A stretch of DNA of 64,000 nt from contig CM055109.1 of the NCBI GenBank assembly GCA_029204225.1, positions 38,100,991 to 38,164,990 on the forward strand, written 5' to 3'. The translations under genes and the position numbers were made by a program. The stretch's first letter is position 1; the number at the start of each line of letters is the position of its first letter. Positions 33,690-62,514 of the stretch are shown piece after piece. The notes beneath the pieces were generated by a model. The model was not told where the DNA came from. It searched no databases and was given only the letters and a program-made list of their open reading frames with translations. Origin of the DNA: Diphasiastrum complanatum. Its lineage: Eukaryota; Streptophyta; Lycopodiopsida; Lycopodiales; Lycopodiaceae.

Positions 33690-35620
33690 GTGATCCATTT
33701 CTAGTGAGATATCTACTAGTCAGTACTCTATTGATTACGAAGAATTCCCATATGAGGGTCTTCCATATAAAGATTTCCAAACTCAAGAAATGGATCAAGA
33801 TGATGTAGATTATGATATTCCACCACCTCATCCTATAATCAGAAGAACACCTCGATTGGAAATACTCAAATATAATGCAATCAGATTTTTTTTCAGATTT
33901 TCATGAAAGCTTTTGAGATTTATGGTGAGGTTAATCCAAGGGATTAGCTGAAGCTATTTCCAATGGCACTTATGAGAGTGACATTAGATTAGTATTTCAA
34001 TCAAACTTTGCAACAATGCAATGATTGAAAATTAGTAAAAGCTATCTCGATCACTCGATTCAAGTCGAGGAAGTTTCTTGAAGGTCCATTTTTGTTGCTG
34101 AGTAAGATCAAGATGGAAAAGAAAGATATGGCCAAAGATTATGTTGAACAAATCAAACATCTCTGATCAGAGTGTAATCCATAATTGACTCTCGATCATG
34201 CCATGATTATGTGGCTTTTAGTTGGATTGTCGAAAAGCATCAAGCATGAACTCAAGTGAAGGGCGCAATATGATACATTGCACCAAGCAATGGATGATGT
34301 AGTGCAAAAGGAAGATAAAGAGTCAGATGATGAACCCAGTATTGGAATGTTGTCTTATATGGTTGGTCAAACTACTACTACATCTACTATTGTTGCATCT
34401 ACCAACATTAATGCAATTGCGGATTTGATGATGGATGAGTTCAAAAAACTGGACCAGAAATCCCTGTTGCAAGAGTGCCTACTTCTGAATATGAGATTTC
34501 ATACTTGGTGCAAATAGTTGCAGCTTACAAAACAACATTGGTAGGCTTTCAATACACGTTTGATCAATGTAAGTTGATGGCAACTCAGGAATTAGCAAAT
34601 GCTAGAGATCATCAAGGAATATGAGTAAGAAACTGATGTGAAAACACAGATAGCTTCTCAGATCCAGATCTCCCTCTAGTCTCAATTTTCACCACATAGA
34701 TTTGAAGAAGAGCAAGTGGAGTTGGTGGTGATGAAATACAAGATATCCAGGATCAAGGTGAGGAAGTCTTACTAGAAGTATAATAGGCTTTGTCTTCAGT
34801 AGCCACATCATTGAAGACATGTTCCAACATCAAGGGATTTCACGCAACCAGTGACCATCGAAGAGAAAATTTAAGAGTTTTTGAAGCTGCATCCTTATGA
34901 ATCCTCAAGAGGTGGATGGATTCTCAAATTTTGAACTTCAGAGATCAAAGGCAAAAAAATCAAATAGATACCCATGCTTAGTGACCAACCCCAAGTGGCG
35001 CTTATTGAGAAAAGTCTTGAGGCAATCAACAAGTCCACGCCAACAGTTGCGGGTGGATCCATAGTATGTGTTGATGCCAAGAAGGAAGAAGGGGATAGAG
35101 TGTGGCACTCCATTGAGCCAAATTATAGTGCGAACTCATAGTTGGACAATTATACCTCAATTATATAACTGGACCATTGCCATGGACTCCAACCATGTGC
35201 TAATAGAATATGCTAGGCAATACTTGACATCACCATATCCTACCGTGAGATAGTCAACAATGTATGCTCATGCCTTAGCATTTTTTTGCAACAATGAAAA
35301 ACCAAATGGGATGACATCTTGCCATATTTGGCATTTGATTCGAATCTGCCACTAACGTCTTGTAGTATTATAGATAAGTTACCATTGGCAAGATTGTATT
35401 ACAGAACGTTAATGATCAGAGCATCCTGGGAGAATAAATTTGTCACCTGAATGATGTCAAGGTGGCTAGAAGAGGCTCACACTTGTTTCCTTCCACACAC
35501 ACGTGACCAGAACATTGAATGCCTCATGTTCATGGAGAAGGTTATGTCCCATCTCATCAAGCATTGACGTGAAGCGAAAAGCCCTAACCAATAAATGGAT
35601 GTACATAGGTGTCATGGGAC
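33690..35620 (+). pseudogene. Decayed gypsy-like gag and integrase relic
   Basis: Plus-strand frames, broken by many stops, give an acidic stretch (SIDYEEFPYEGLPYKDF near 33730). A gag-like region follows at 33950-34500 (LFPMALMR, then AKDYVEQIKHL, then MWLLVGLSKSIKHEL). Later, near 35310, KWDDILPYLAFDSN is typical of the gypsy integrase core tail. No reverse transcriptase or LTR was recognised. It is an old relic; the gag call is an inference from layout and weak similarity. Confidence 0.5.
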
Positions 35621-36429
35621 CATCACTAGTTTTCGTCGGGGATATTGTTGGGGATTGGCGATATACCATACCATGTAAGCAAAAAGTTTGCAAGTCTGTA
35701 TTTTTGTTTTAGTAAGGAAGAATGATCCAAAGATCAATAGCTAAGGGGGCAAGGAAGTTTACAGAAGGAAGGCTCCAAAGTTTATAGGAGGTACGGGAGG
35801 ATCCATGTCCCTCCAACTTAAGCACTTTGGGCATTGTCAAATGTTCTACCATGAGCACTTGGGAAAATTGGGCTTATAATTACAATGATTTTTACCGAGC
35901 ATCATTGTAATGATTGTTAGCAAGGACTTACAGTGGGTAAGGAGAATGAGATATGTGCAAACCAAGATAATTGGTCATACTTGAACTAAGTGAGCGAAGA
36001 CAACTCTAAAGTGGCCCCTTAACTATTCGGTGACTCTAATATGACACCCTTGAGCTAATTGGCCCTTGCATCAATAAAATTTGAGTAAACAATTGCTAAG
36101 GACTGCCTCAAACACAAAAACCAAGAGAAGACCAAAAGATCCTTTGAAGCTAAACATCTAAAGTCCATGGTTAAAAGTTCCTTTGAAACCTTAGCACATG
36201 TTTAGCCACACTCCCATGAGACTATTTTGGACTTGACATGAACTAACTTATCAAACTAACTACATAGAAAATGTTAGAATGAGTGATACTCATATAGATA
36301 AGAGATCCGACCAACTATTAGAATAGTGTTTCATGTATAGCATCTTTATTATGAAGCTAGTCAGCTTCAAATTAGCTCCCATCATGTGTGTAGTAATTAA
36401 ATTAGCTTGCAGTCAAGCATCTAGAATGT

Positions 36430-37810
36430 GCAATTCCATTCTCTTTGTAGAGGAAAATCAAGTCACCAGATTTGGAGTCACCACCACCATCAGTTCTTAG
36501 GATTTTGGTTCTCTTTCCAATTTGATTTTCAACAAGTTTCTTAAACTCAACAACATTAGAGAATGCTTCAAATTTGTTCTTTAGAAACTAAAACCCCAAG
36601 TGTTACATGAATAATAAACAATAAAATACTAAAAGTAGATGAACCGCCAATAGATATTGTTTGAGCGGGTCCCCATAAATCACAATGTATGATGTCCAAT
36701 ATAGCTTTAGCTCGATAAGTGCTAGCATTGAACAATTACCTTGCACATTTTTTAATCACACAAGCTTGACAAATGCTAGGCTTTGATCTTTGGAATTCCT
36801 GACATCATAGCTCGATGATGAAGTAGCTTTAAGCCATCATAGTTAAGACTACCAAACTGTTCATGTTTCACACCATCATGCTAACCTAAAGGAGTCTCAA
36901 GCATTAGAGTTCTAAATCCAAAAAAGACCCTTTGTAAAGATTTTTTTTATATTTTTTCTCAATTTTTTCTTACACATGGACCAATCAAAACACTCGAATT
37001 TGAAATCTACGTAACATAACTTCTTGAGTCCACATTTTGATTCCACACTAAAAATGGCATAACTTTTTAGTGGTAAGTCCAAATTTAATGGAGTTTGGTG
37101 CATTGTAAAGCGCTTGACAAGGGCTTTCCAATGATATAGTACATGACATACTTTTGAGCTATGATTAAAAAGTTATGGCAAGTCAAAAGTATTAGTGTTA
37201 TAATATTTTAATAATATAAACTACATCTTGCACGAATTCATAAAGGGTCTTTTTGGAGCTCAAAACTCCTCTAATGTATGTACGATTAACAACCTTAAAA
37301 TGCTTTTGAATATTTCTGACAAGGAATTTATCTTTATGAAAATCTACTTCAAGTTCATAATTCATTAAGCAACCCACGGATAATAAATTCCTAAAAAGAT
37401 TATGGACCAATAGTGCACTTTCATATTTACGCTATGACTAGAAGAGAGTTGAATTTTGACATTATTGACTCCATTATTTTTGTGTATTATCATCATCCAA
37501 GATGACTGTTCTTTTTAGAATCAGGCACAAAGCTGATCATCGACTCCCTATGTGATGTCACTTGTAAAGAGGCACTGAAGTCTAGATACCATTCACCTTG
37601 GCATGATGTAGACTCAATAGCCATGAAAGTTCATTCTGAGTAATCCTTATCACTTTTTTCTCCAACAAAATTAGAGAAACCAAAAGTTTGCTTATTATTG
37701 CAAGAATCCCTCTCATATTGCTAGTAGCTTGTTTGATGGTACATTCACTCTGAAAATGCCCTTCCTTTGCACAAGTGGAAATCTCTCAACTTTAATAAGC
37801 ATATTTTGTG
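36430..37810 (-). pseudogene. Decayed copia relic: zinc knuckle to integrase
   Basis: Reading the minus strand from high to low coordinates, the order is that of a copia element. Near 37750-37795 is a knuckle-like CAKEGHFQSEC lacking its first cysteine. Near 37530-37590 is a protease region WYLDFSASLQVTSHRE, where the catalytic DSG has become DFS. Near 37360-37400 is NLLSVGCLMNYELEVDF, the block before integrase. Around 36680-36880 is the GAG-pre-integrase and integrase start (LDIIHCDLWGPAQ). Around 36480-36560 is KILRTDGGGDSKSG, matching the RSDNGGE region. About 300 bp of unrelated sequence near 36900-37200 interrupt it. Heavily mutated and inactive. Confidence 0.75.
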
Positions 37811-38322
37811 GGACGAAATCAAAAGCTCGTTAAAATCCATAAAACAACAATATACCATCTCAAAGTCTGATGTCGTGTCTCCTCTATGGTGGCCTTAAGC
37901 ATGAAAACATGATCTATGGTAAAATGATGTGGCCTTAAACATGCATGTCCCATGGCATGTAAAGGTCACATTAGCCACCATGTTGAATACAATGGAACCC
38001 CCCTTGGTGCAGTAATGTGCATTACATGAAGGTAGATATTAATGATGGTACCACACCATAGCCCATGTCAAAGGCACAAAGGGAACAATGGCTTTTTATG
38101 TGTTGTGCTGATAGGAAGTGGGTTGAAAGCTGGTTGGAGAAAACATTGTTCATGAAGGCCATTGTTTTCACGTTTGTTGCTAAACTGAGAAAAGACATGT
38201 AAACTGAATTTATGAGGATCGATTTGCAATGTGTCTAGGTAAGGTGAGTATTATGCATGAGGAGAACTTGAAAGTTTCATTATGTTTCTGTATGATCTTG
38301 TAAGTAGGTAAAACTAAAGTTA

Positions 38323-38530
38323 ATGATACTCATGCCAAAAAGTATAAGTAGATTGATGAAAGAATGTCTTGTAGTGGTGTGGCTATCAAAGAAAAACCCC
38401 TCGTCCTATAAACAGAGGCTGATACATGTAGAATATGTGCATCTCATTTTGACTGTATCACAAAACTTTTTTACAATAGAAGGGAATTGCCAAATAGCAT
38501 TTTTCCTACAATTTTCTCTTGATCCCCATT
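38323..38530 (+). pseudogene. Possible copia RNase H shred
   Basis: The plus strand reads VVWLSKKNPSSYKQR near 38360, resembling the VSWLSKKQPTISLSS block of copia RNase H. It is followed in another frame by TEADTC in the place of the TEAEY motif. It is too short and mutated for certainty. Confidence 0.4.
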
Positions 38531-38878
38531 TAAGATAGTAACTTAGGACAATTACATAAGACTTCTTTGGTGATGTTGCACTGATAAGTAAGAATTTTAT
38601 TCATTCATCTTCTATGTTGGTTAAGCCAGGTGCTGTGATGACTTGTTCTAATTGTGCAAGCAAAGAATTGTTGTCTACCAAAAGGAGCCTAATTTGATAT
38701 AAATGCTTTTTGGCATTATCAACCTGTGGGAGCACAGAGAATTGAACTTGGGAGAGCGAGCCCAACTCTATGTGAGAAGCTAATCTGATATTTATGAGGG
38801 AGGAACATTTTTATGTTGATATGGACTATTGTGTGTGAGGAATACAATATAATTTCTCTCATTAACAAACCATTATCC

Positions 38879-38950
38879 AACGAGGTTAGCTTAGTTGGTT
38901 AGCTTGGCATCCAAAGTTCTTTGGTCCCCGGTTCAAGCCCCCTTGGAAAC
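38879..38950 (+). repeat. tRNA-derived SINE-like sequence
   Basis: The plus strand has an A-box-like GTTAGCTTAGTTGGTTAG at 38885 and a B-box GGTTCAAGCCC at 38930-38940, the spacing of an internal RNA polymerase III promoter. The region does not fold into a complete tRNA by inspection. It is therefore either a tRNA-derived SINE head or a decayed tRNA pseudogene. The 3' end of the unit could not be defined. Confidence 0.55.
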
Positions 38951-39988
38951 AGGATGCATTAACGAACCATTAAGTGGATGGATGGCATGTTCTAATCATC
39001 ATATACTGCCTTGCACCTACACCTTATTGTTGATAAACAAACGAGGGTAACTCTCAATTTTGGCTTGAATACCAATATCGAGTGTCAAGATTCCAACCTG
39101 AAAGGGGTTCAAATCAACTCCAACGATATTCTTGATTAGAAGAAAATAGATGTATAACTAATAACACATATAGGAGGAGATTTATACAAGAATAGAAAGC
39201 AGCAAATCACAAGATTATGTTATTTGTTAGGTGATCATTTCTGAATGTGAGAAAACATCCTTTAGGAATGGGAGTGTAAAGATATTGTTGGTAGGGTAGA
39301 GCTTGTAGGCTCGAAACACAAATCCATGAATCTTATTTTTTAATAAGTTGTATGTGGACGATTAGAGTAAACAACTTCCAATTATGGACCACAAGCTTGT
39401 GTTACGAGTCTTGGTTTTTCTACAATTTATCATGGTTGGCCTGCAAATATAGGTGAATGCTCCATGAAACTCATATTACTATTCCATATGGAAGAGTCAA
39501 TGCTCCAGAACTACGTGGCTAGGCTTTGCTTGGGTTCAAAATCTTGAGGTTGTACATCTTATTTGTCATGTTCTTATTCAGCATCTTAAGATGCACTCAA
39601 ATCTACAAACCCTGGATAGGCTGTGCATTCATGGGGTACTTTCATGGTGGAGCCAAAGATGTGAATGCTATTTGTAGGAAAGTGTACAGCATCCACACAT
39701 TGACATACTCACCCTACACACATTCATGCACTTGAGCAATCTTCAATATTGCATTAGATAGCTGCTTATACAAAAAAAATTCAAATACAATTCTAATGTA
39801 AGACAAGAAATTTGTATACAGGTTAAAGAAAGTCGTCATAATCCATAAAAAAGAAGCCAGAGGACAGAAAAGGTTGTTCTAAAAATTTGTAAAAAAAAGG
39901 CAGAAGCTGTACAAAAGGCTTGAATAGCATCATAGACATCTGAAGAAACTCAGACATGCAATTATAAATTTATCAGATACAAAATTAT

Positions 39989-58259
<18,271 letters not shown>

Positions 58260-58261
58260 AC

Positions 58262-58300
58262 CAATGCACGTTCCGTTCCGGAATGCGATCTGGGACGCCC
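58262..58300. repeat. GTTCCGTTCCGGAA dispersed repeat, copy 2
   Basis: ACGTTCCGTTCCGGAATGCG occurs here. A T-rich region follows at 58336-58360. It shares only the head word with the copies at 43480 and 60011. Confidence 0.55.
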
Positions 58301-58764
58301 CATTAGGGTTTCTCGTAATGTTGTTGCATTTCGTTTTTTTTCTTCTTTTTGTTTTTTGAGGTTTTGAATAATTCCTAGTACTAGCAAATTTTGTAGGTCT
58401 TAGAAAAATTTCAATGGAGTGCTTTAAATCTCATTCCAATGAGACCCTTTTCCACATTTTTGGATGCACACTACCTAAACCTCATGTTTGAGGACATTAA
58501 GAGATTACCCTAGGTCAAGAGGCCATTGTCATAGCAAGTTTCTTGGTGAGGTTTGTCACCAAGAGACTGAGGGTCCTTAGAATGTTCAAGGCCCATTCCA
58601 GCCTAGAGGTTTTTGCATTTAAAAAAATACAGAGATTGCATTTCACAGCACTAGGTGCGCGTTGTACAAACAAACACACTGTATATTAATTCAGCCGATG
58701 TATCAAAATAACATTACGTATCCCGCCATACATGGCTGGGTCTGTTTTTTACACAACTATCTAG

Positions 58765-58787
58765 CCCTAAACCCTAAACCCTAAACC
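58765..58787. repeat. Telomere-type CCCTAAA repeat
   Basis: Three consecutive CCCTAAA units. This is the plant telomere sequence, and as a short internal run it equals the telo-box found in promoters of translation-related genes. Confidence 0.9.
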
Positions 58788-58848
58788 GCCGAAAATTACA
58801 TAACAACAGTCCGAACATACGGCTGGACCTTATATATTCCAAGCATTC

Positions 58849-59203
58849 CTACAAATCCTCCACTAACTCCTCACCCTGGTCAGGTGCATAGTTCTGTCGC
58901 TCTCGCTCAACCTCCTGGTTAGCCCGACGTCTGGCCGCCTTCCCTGACCATGATGAGCTGTCGTCGTGCGAAGTTCATTCCAATCTGCTCATCCAAATCC
59001 AGCTCGACAACGGGGGCGGGGTGCTCCGGCTCCGGATTTCTCTGCCGAGCATGTCGCAGCATCTCTGCAATGTCTGCCTCTTGCTTCCGATGCCTTTCGT
59101 TGTGCCTTCGAACATCTTCTTCGAGCTTGCTCTTGGCTTCGCCCTTGGGCTTCGGTGATATGCGCTCCACCATCTCGATTGACTTTCTCCTCAGAGCACC
59201 CAA
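58849..59203 (-). pseudogene. GC-rich charged reading frame, unidentified
   Basis: On the minus strand a frame from ATG at 59203 encodes a charged, probably helical segment (KLEEDVRRHNERHRKQEADI, then AEMLRHARQRNPEPEHPAP). Near 58965 the coding texture changes frame and ends EVERERQNYAPDQ-x-EELVEDL with a stop at 58849. GC and CpG are well above the surroundings, as in the hAT remnant at 62515-64000, so it may come from the same class of transposon. No diagnostic domain is present. A plus-strand frame of 192 residues over the same DNA is more likely a shadow. Confidence 0.45.
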
Positions 59204-59598
59204 GTTCTTAAACAGCCTCTCACAGCACCCTGGTTCTCAAACAGCCTCTCACAGCTTCTCGTTGGCTCTCTCTGGCTCTCTCGCTAGCTCTCTCACAGCC
59301 TCTGAACATGCCACCCACAATGGCATTGTAAGAGCCATTGTGCCTGCCCCCATGTGTTGCTCCCCCATGTGCTGCTCTCCCATTGGCCCCATGGTCTGCT
59401 CCCCACAGTGCCCATGTGTTGTTACACTTGTCCCCTACCCCCTGTACTGTATCCTCTTTTTTTGCACCTTAAACCCTTTTTTTTGGCATTTTTTAAGGCC
59501 TATTTTACTATATAAAAGGCATTTTTAGATTATAAAAAATATTTAAAAATATACATATATATTAAAAAATGCTACCGCCCTGAAACCGCAGACCAAAG

Positions 59599-59690
59599 GG
59601 CGGTACCGTACTGGCGGTACCGGCGGTACCGTACTGGCGGTACCGGCGGTACCGTACTGGCGGTACCGGCAGTACCATAATGGCGGTACC
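59599..59690. repeat. GGTACC minisatellite, 23-bp unit
   Basis: Four units of 23 bp, each GGCGGTACC-GGCGGTACC-GTACT or a close variant, start at 59613, 59636 and 59659, with partial units at both ends. Every unit carries two palindromic GGTACC sites. AT-rich DNA precedes it. Confidence 0.95.
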
Positions 59691-59794
59691 ACCGGGTTCT
59701 ATGATTTCAATTTATTAAAGGTCCAATTCAGTATATTATAGTACACAGATAAACCGAAGATGCATTTACTCTTAATGCTCTGTGTTTTCTCTTT

Positions 59795-59927
59795 CTACTG
59801 ATACCCATATTAAATGCATTTACAAAAAACAAATTCCGATTTCAGAAATTTTTTGTTTTGCGATTCGCGAATCGCGATTGGAATCACGATTCAATTTGGG
59901 ATTCGCAATTCGCGAATGCAACTATGT
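59795..59927 (-). repeat. TCGCGA element, copy 1 (inverted)
   Basis: Read on the minus strand: ATAGTTGCA, then a cluster of TTCGCGAAT and ATCGCGATT words, then an A/T tract, then AATATGGGTATCAG. The same order occurs on the plus strand at 61805-61945. Confidence 0.8.
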
Positions 59928-60006
59928 TTCAAATTTTGCAAGCTTCAGGAAATAAAAGATAGGTGGCAAAGCAGATGGAAGTGGTTCCATCACCCTCTGC
60001 ACACCA

Positions 60007-60090
60007 TAGTTGCCCGTTCCGTTCCAGAACTTGACCAAAAAAAATTTGGAAAAAATACATATTTTTTTAACAAGGAAGAAAACAGCAATA
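60007..60090 (+). repeat. GTTCCGTTCC dispersed repeat, copy 3
   Basis: CATAGTTGCCCGTTCCGTTCCAGAAC is written here in two blocks: CATAGTTGCC at 60005 and CGTTCCGTTCCAGAAC after it. It is followed by A and T runs and TTTTTTTAACAAGGAAGAAA. It shares the tail with copy 1 at 43480 and the ATAGTTGC lead with the TCGCGA element. Confidence 0.75.
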
Positions 60091-60454
60091 GATGACATGT
60101 TTCTTCTTCGGTCTTCTATCCCATTGTCCAAATCTCATGCATAAGAAGCTTTTCTGTGGGTTGATGATCTGATGCTCACTGAGGAGTGATTTCATCTCAA
60201 TTACTGTGCACCGTTTGTCAGTTTGAGCTTTCTGCTACTGACATCTGTCCAGGTAGCCAACTGATTTGCAAATTGCAGCTGCCTTGATGCTATCCCAGCT
60301 GAAGAAATGGACTTACTGGATGAACGAAGCACCCACTGTTGAGCAAATATTTCATTCTTAGCTTCCAGGTTCAGTGAGATCTCTGTCGTTTCAGCAGAAT
60401 AGTTTCGATCCAGCATCAACTCGCAGATCAAGAAGTAATCCGATTATAATCTAT

Positions 60455-60640
60455 TGCTGATTTAACAAGGCAAAAAACAGCGATAGATAATGCGTGCTTG
60501 AGACAGCCATCCAGTGGATCAGATTCGTATGCAGAGGCCGGACCTGTTTTCTTTATATTTAAAAAAAAACACGTTCCAACCCAATATGTTCCGGCCCAAA
60601 AGGGTCGGAACGGGTTTCTAAGCTGCACACTATGAATTGC
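60455..60640. repeat. Related TTCCGG/GTTCCAAC repeat, copy 4
   Basis: TTTAACAAGGCAAAAAACAG near 60459 resembles the tail of copy 3. At 60561-60622 an A-run is followed by ACGTTCCAAC, TGTTCCGGCC and GGTCGGAACGGG, the head words in inverted form. Confidence 0.5.
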
Positions 60641-60659
60641 ATGCTTCACCCACTATGGA

Positions 60660-61800
60660 ACAATCAGACCTAGTTCCACAATAGAGAGCTCAGAGACGGA
60701 TGGCATGCCTACATTGGCTATGTCTTTCTTGATGGTGCCACAAAGGACAGACTAATGCATGATCGACTTGTGTTCAAGAAAGACACTCTCCATTTCGGAT
60801 GTCTTGGAACACAAGTAAGGCCAGGCAAATTGTGACCCATGTCACGGTAGGCAAAGTATAGAAACGATGTTCCCAAATTGTAGACACAGCTAAGGGCAAG
60901 TACATTTCAAGGTGGGCAAAGTATGGAAACAATGTTCCCACATTGCAGATGTTTACAATTTGGATTCCCTCCCAAGACTTTATAGCAATTGCATGTTAGA
61001 GAAATTAGAGCATGTTCTTTTTTATTCATACAAGGAGGAGGAAGAGACTCTCCCTTGCATAGTTGGATAACTTAGTGTTTGTACATGCCAATCCACAAAT
61101 TTTGAAAAAGCTAAAAAGGATGAGAGTGCTCATACAAGTAATTTGAATGTGTTTTGTGTACATAGTATAGTATTTGAACTATGAATTGCAATGCCTAAAG
61201 TTGTAATCTCCAAGCAGTGATTTGCGACTTGTGAGGCATGAAATTATGTAGGTCAATCATGATGAAATCGACGAGCTAAGGGTTTCAAACCTGTCACCAA
61301 GATCACAAGAAGAGCAGAACATGTACGCATTCCTCCATCAAAAAGCTTTATTGATTGAAGATTGATTTCCACTTTGAGGTTCCAATATCCCAATTTCAAA
61401 CTTCAAACTTTTATAAGATATAGGGCTCAACTTTAAAATTAGAAAATGAAGCATCACAACAAGTTGTAACCATTGCCAACCCTTTCTACCTACCACTCAA
61501 AATGCTGCATCATGCAAAAGGCAACCAGGAGAGGGTACGAGTTCTCGTGCTCTCAAGGATGAGGAGCCTATTGGGGACAGAGAGGAGACCAAGACCTCAA
61601 AGGATGAGTAGCGGATGAGGAATACATTGAGGATGAGAATGATATTGATAATGAGGAGGGGGAGACTATGTTGCACAATAGCTTCCAAGGAGGGCTAGGA
61701 GGCTATTGTAGGATCATGGATGACAAATGTAGTCATTGGTGTTTGGAATCTGGACAGAAGTGTCATCATCATGATTCATCAAACATCTAGACTCTAAGTT
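60660..61800. other. No recognisable gene
   Basis: No domain was seen on either strand. Plus-strand text near 61550-61670 is rich in GA and would read as acidic residues, but it has stops and no family signature. Confidence 0.45.
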
Positions 61801-61804
61801 CTAA

Positions 61805-61945
61805 CTATAGTTGCAACGCGATTCGCGAATCGCGATCAGAATCGCGATCCCGATTCGCGATTCGGGATTTTCCCAGAATCGTGTAGAATCGAATTTTTTT
61901 TTTTTTTTTGAAATTTTTTTGTGCAATATGGGTATCAGATGAAAG
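61805..61945 (+). repeat. TCGCGA element, copy 2
   Basis: ATAGTTGCAACGCGATTCGCG is followed by a dense cluster of ATCGCGAT and TTCGCGA words, then a run of T (about 61891-61908), then GTGCAATATGGGTATCAG. Copy 1 lies in opposite orientation at 59795-59927. Confidence 0.8.
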
Positions 61946-62220
61946 CTCTGATCGAGGGGAGTATGATTGTGTAGTTTGCCGACTGTTTCAGGTGCAGGAT
62001 GGTCCCTTTACGCTAAAGCTGCATCCCATATAAAAAAAAGAGAACACATTGGGGCATCCCAATAAACATAGCAGGAATCTCCCTTTCTCTGATTCTCCCT
62101 CTCTCTATCTCTCTCTGATCATGATTCACAACAAACGGAACTAAAACCATGCTGAACAAAAACCTAGCTGGATCATTCTGAACTTTAGCCTTAAATGAAA
62201 CAATTTTTGACAAAACAACC

Positions 62221-62345
<125 letters not shown>

Positions 62346-62514
62346 AACCATAAATCATAAACCATAAAACCGAAGTTACTGAACTAAAACCACAAAGAAC
62401 AATACTGAATCACGACAATGCTGTGAATAGGATCATCATAATATATAATATCGGGCCACATGGCACCAAAAAGGGGTACAATGATGTTCCATGAACGTAA
62501 TGAAAACTATATAA

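Noticed and set aside
38879-38950. A functional tRNA gene
   Set aside because: The A- and B-box words are present, but no complete cloverleaf with acceptor pairing could be drawn.
59599-59690. A CRISPR-like array
   Set aside because: The units are contiguous 23-bp repeats without unique spacers, in a plant genome.
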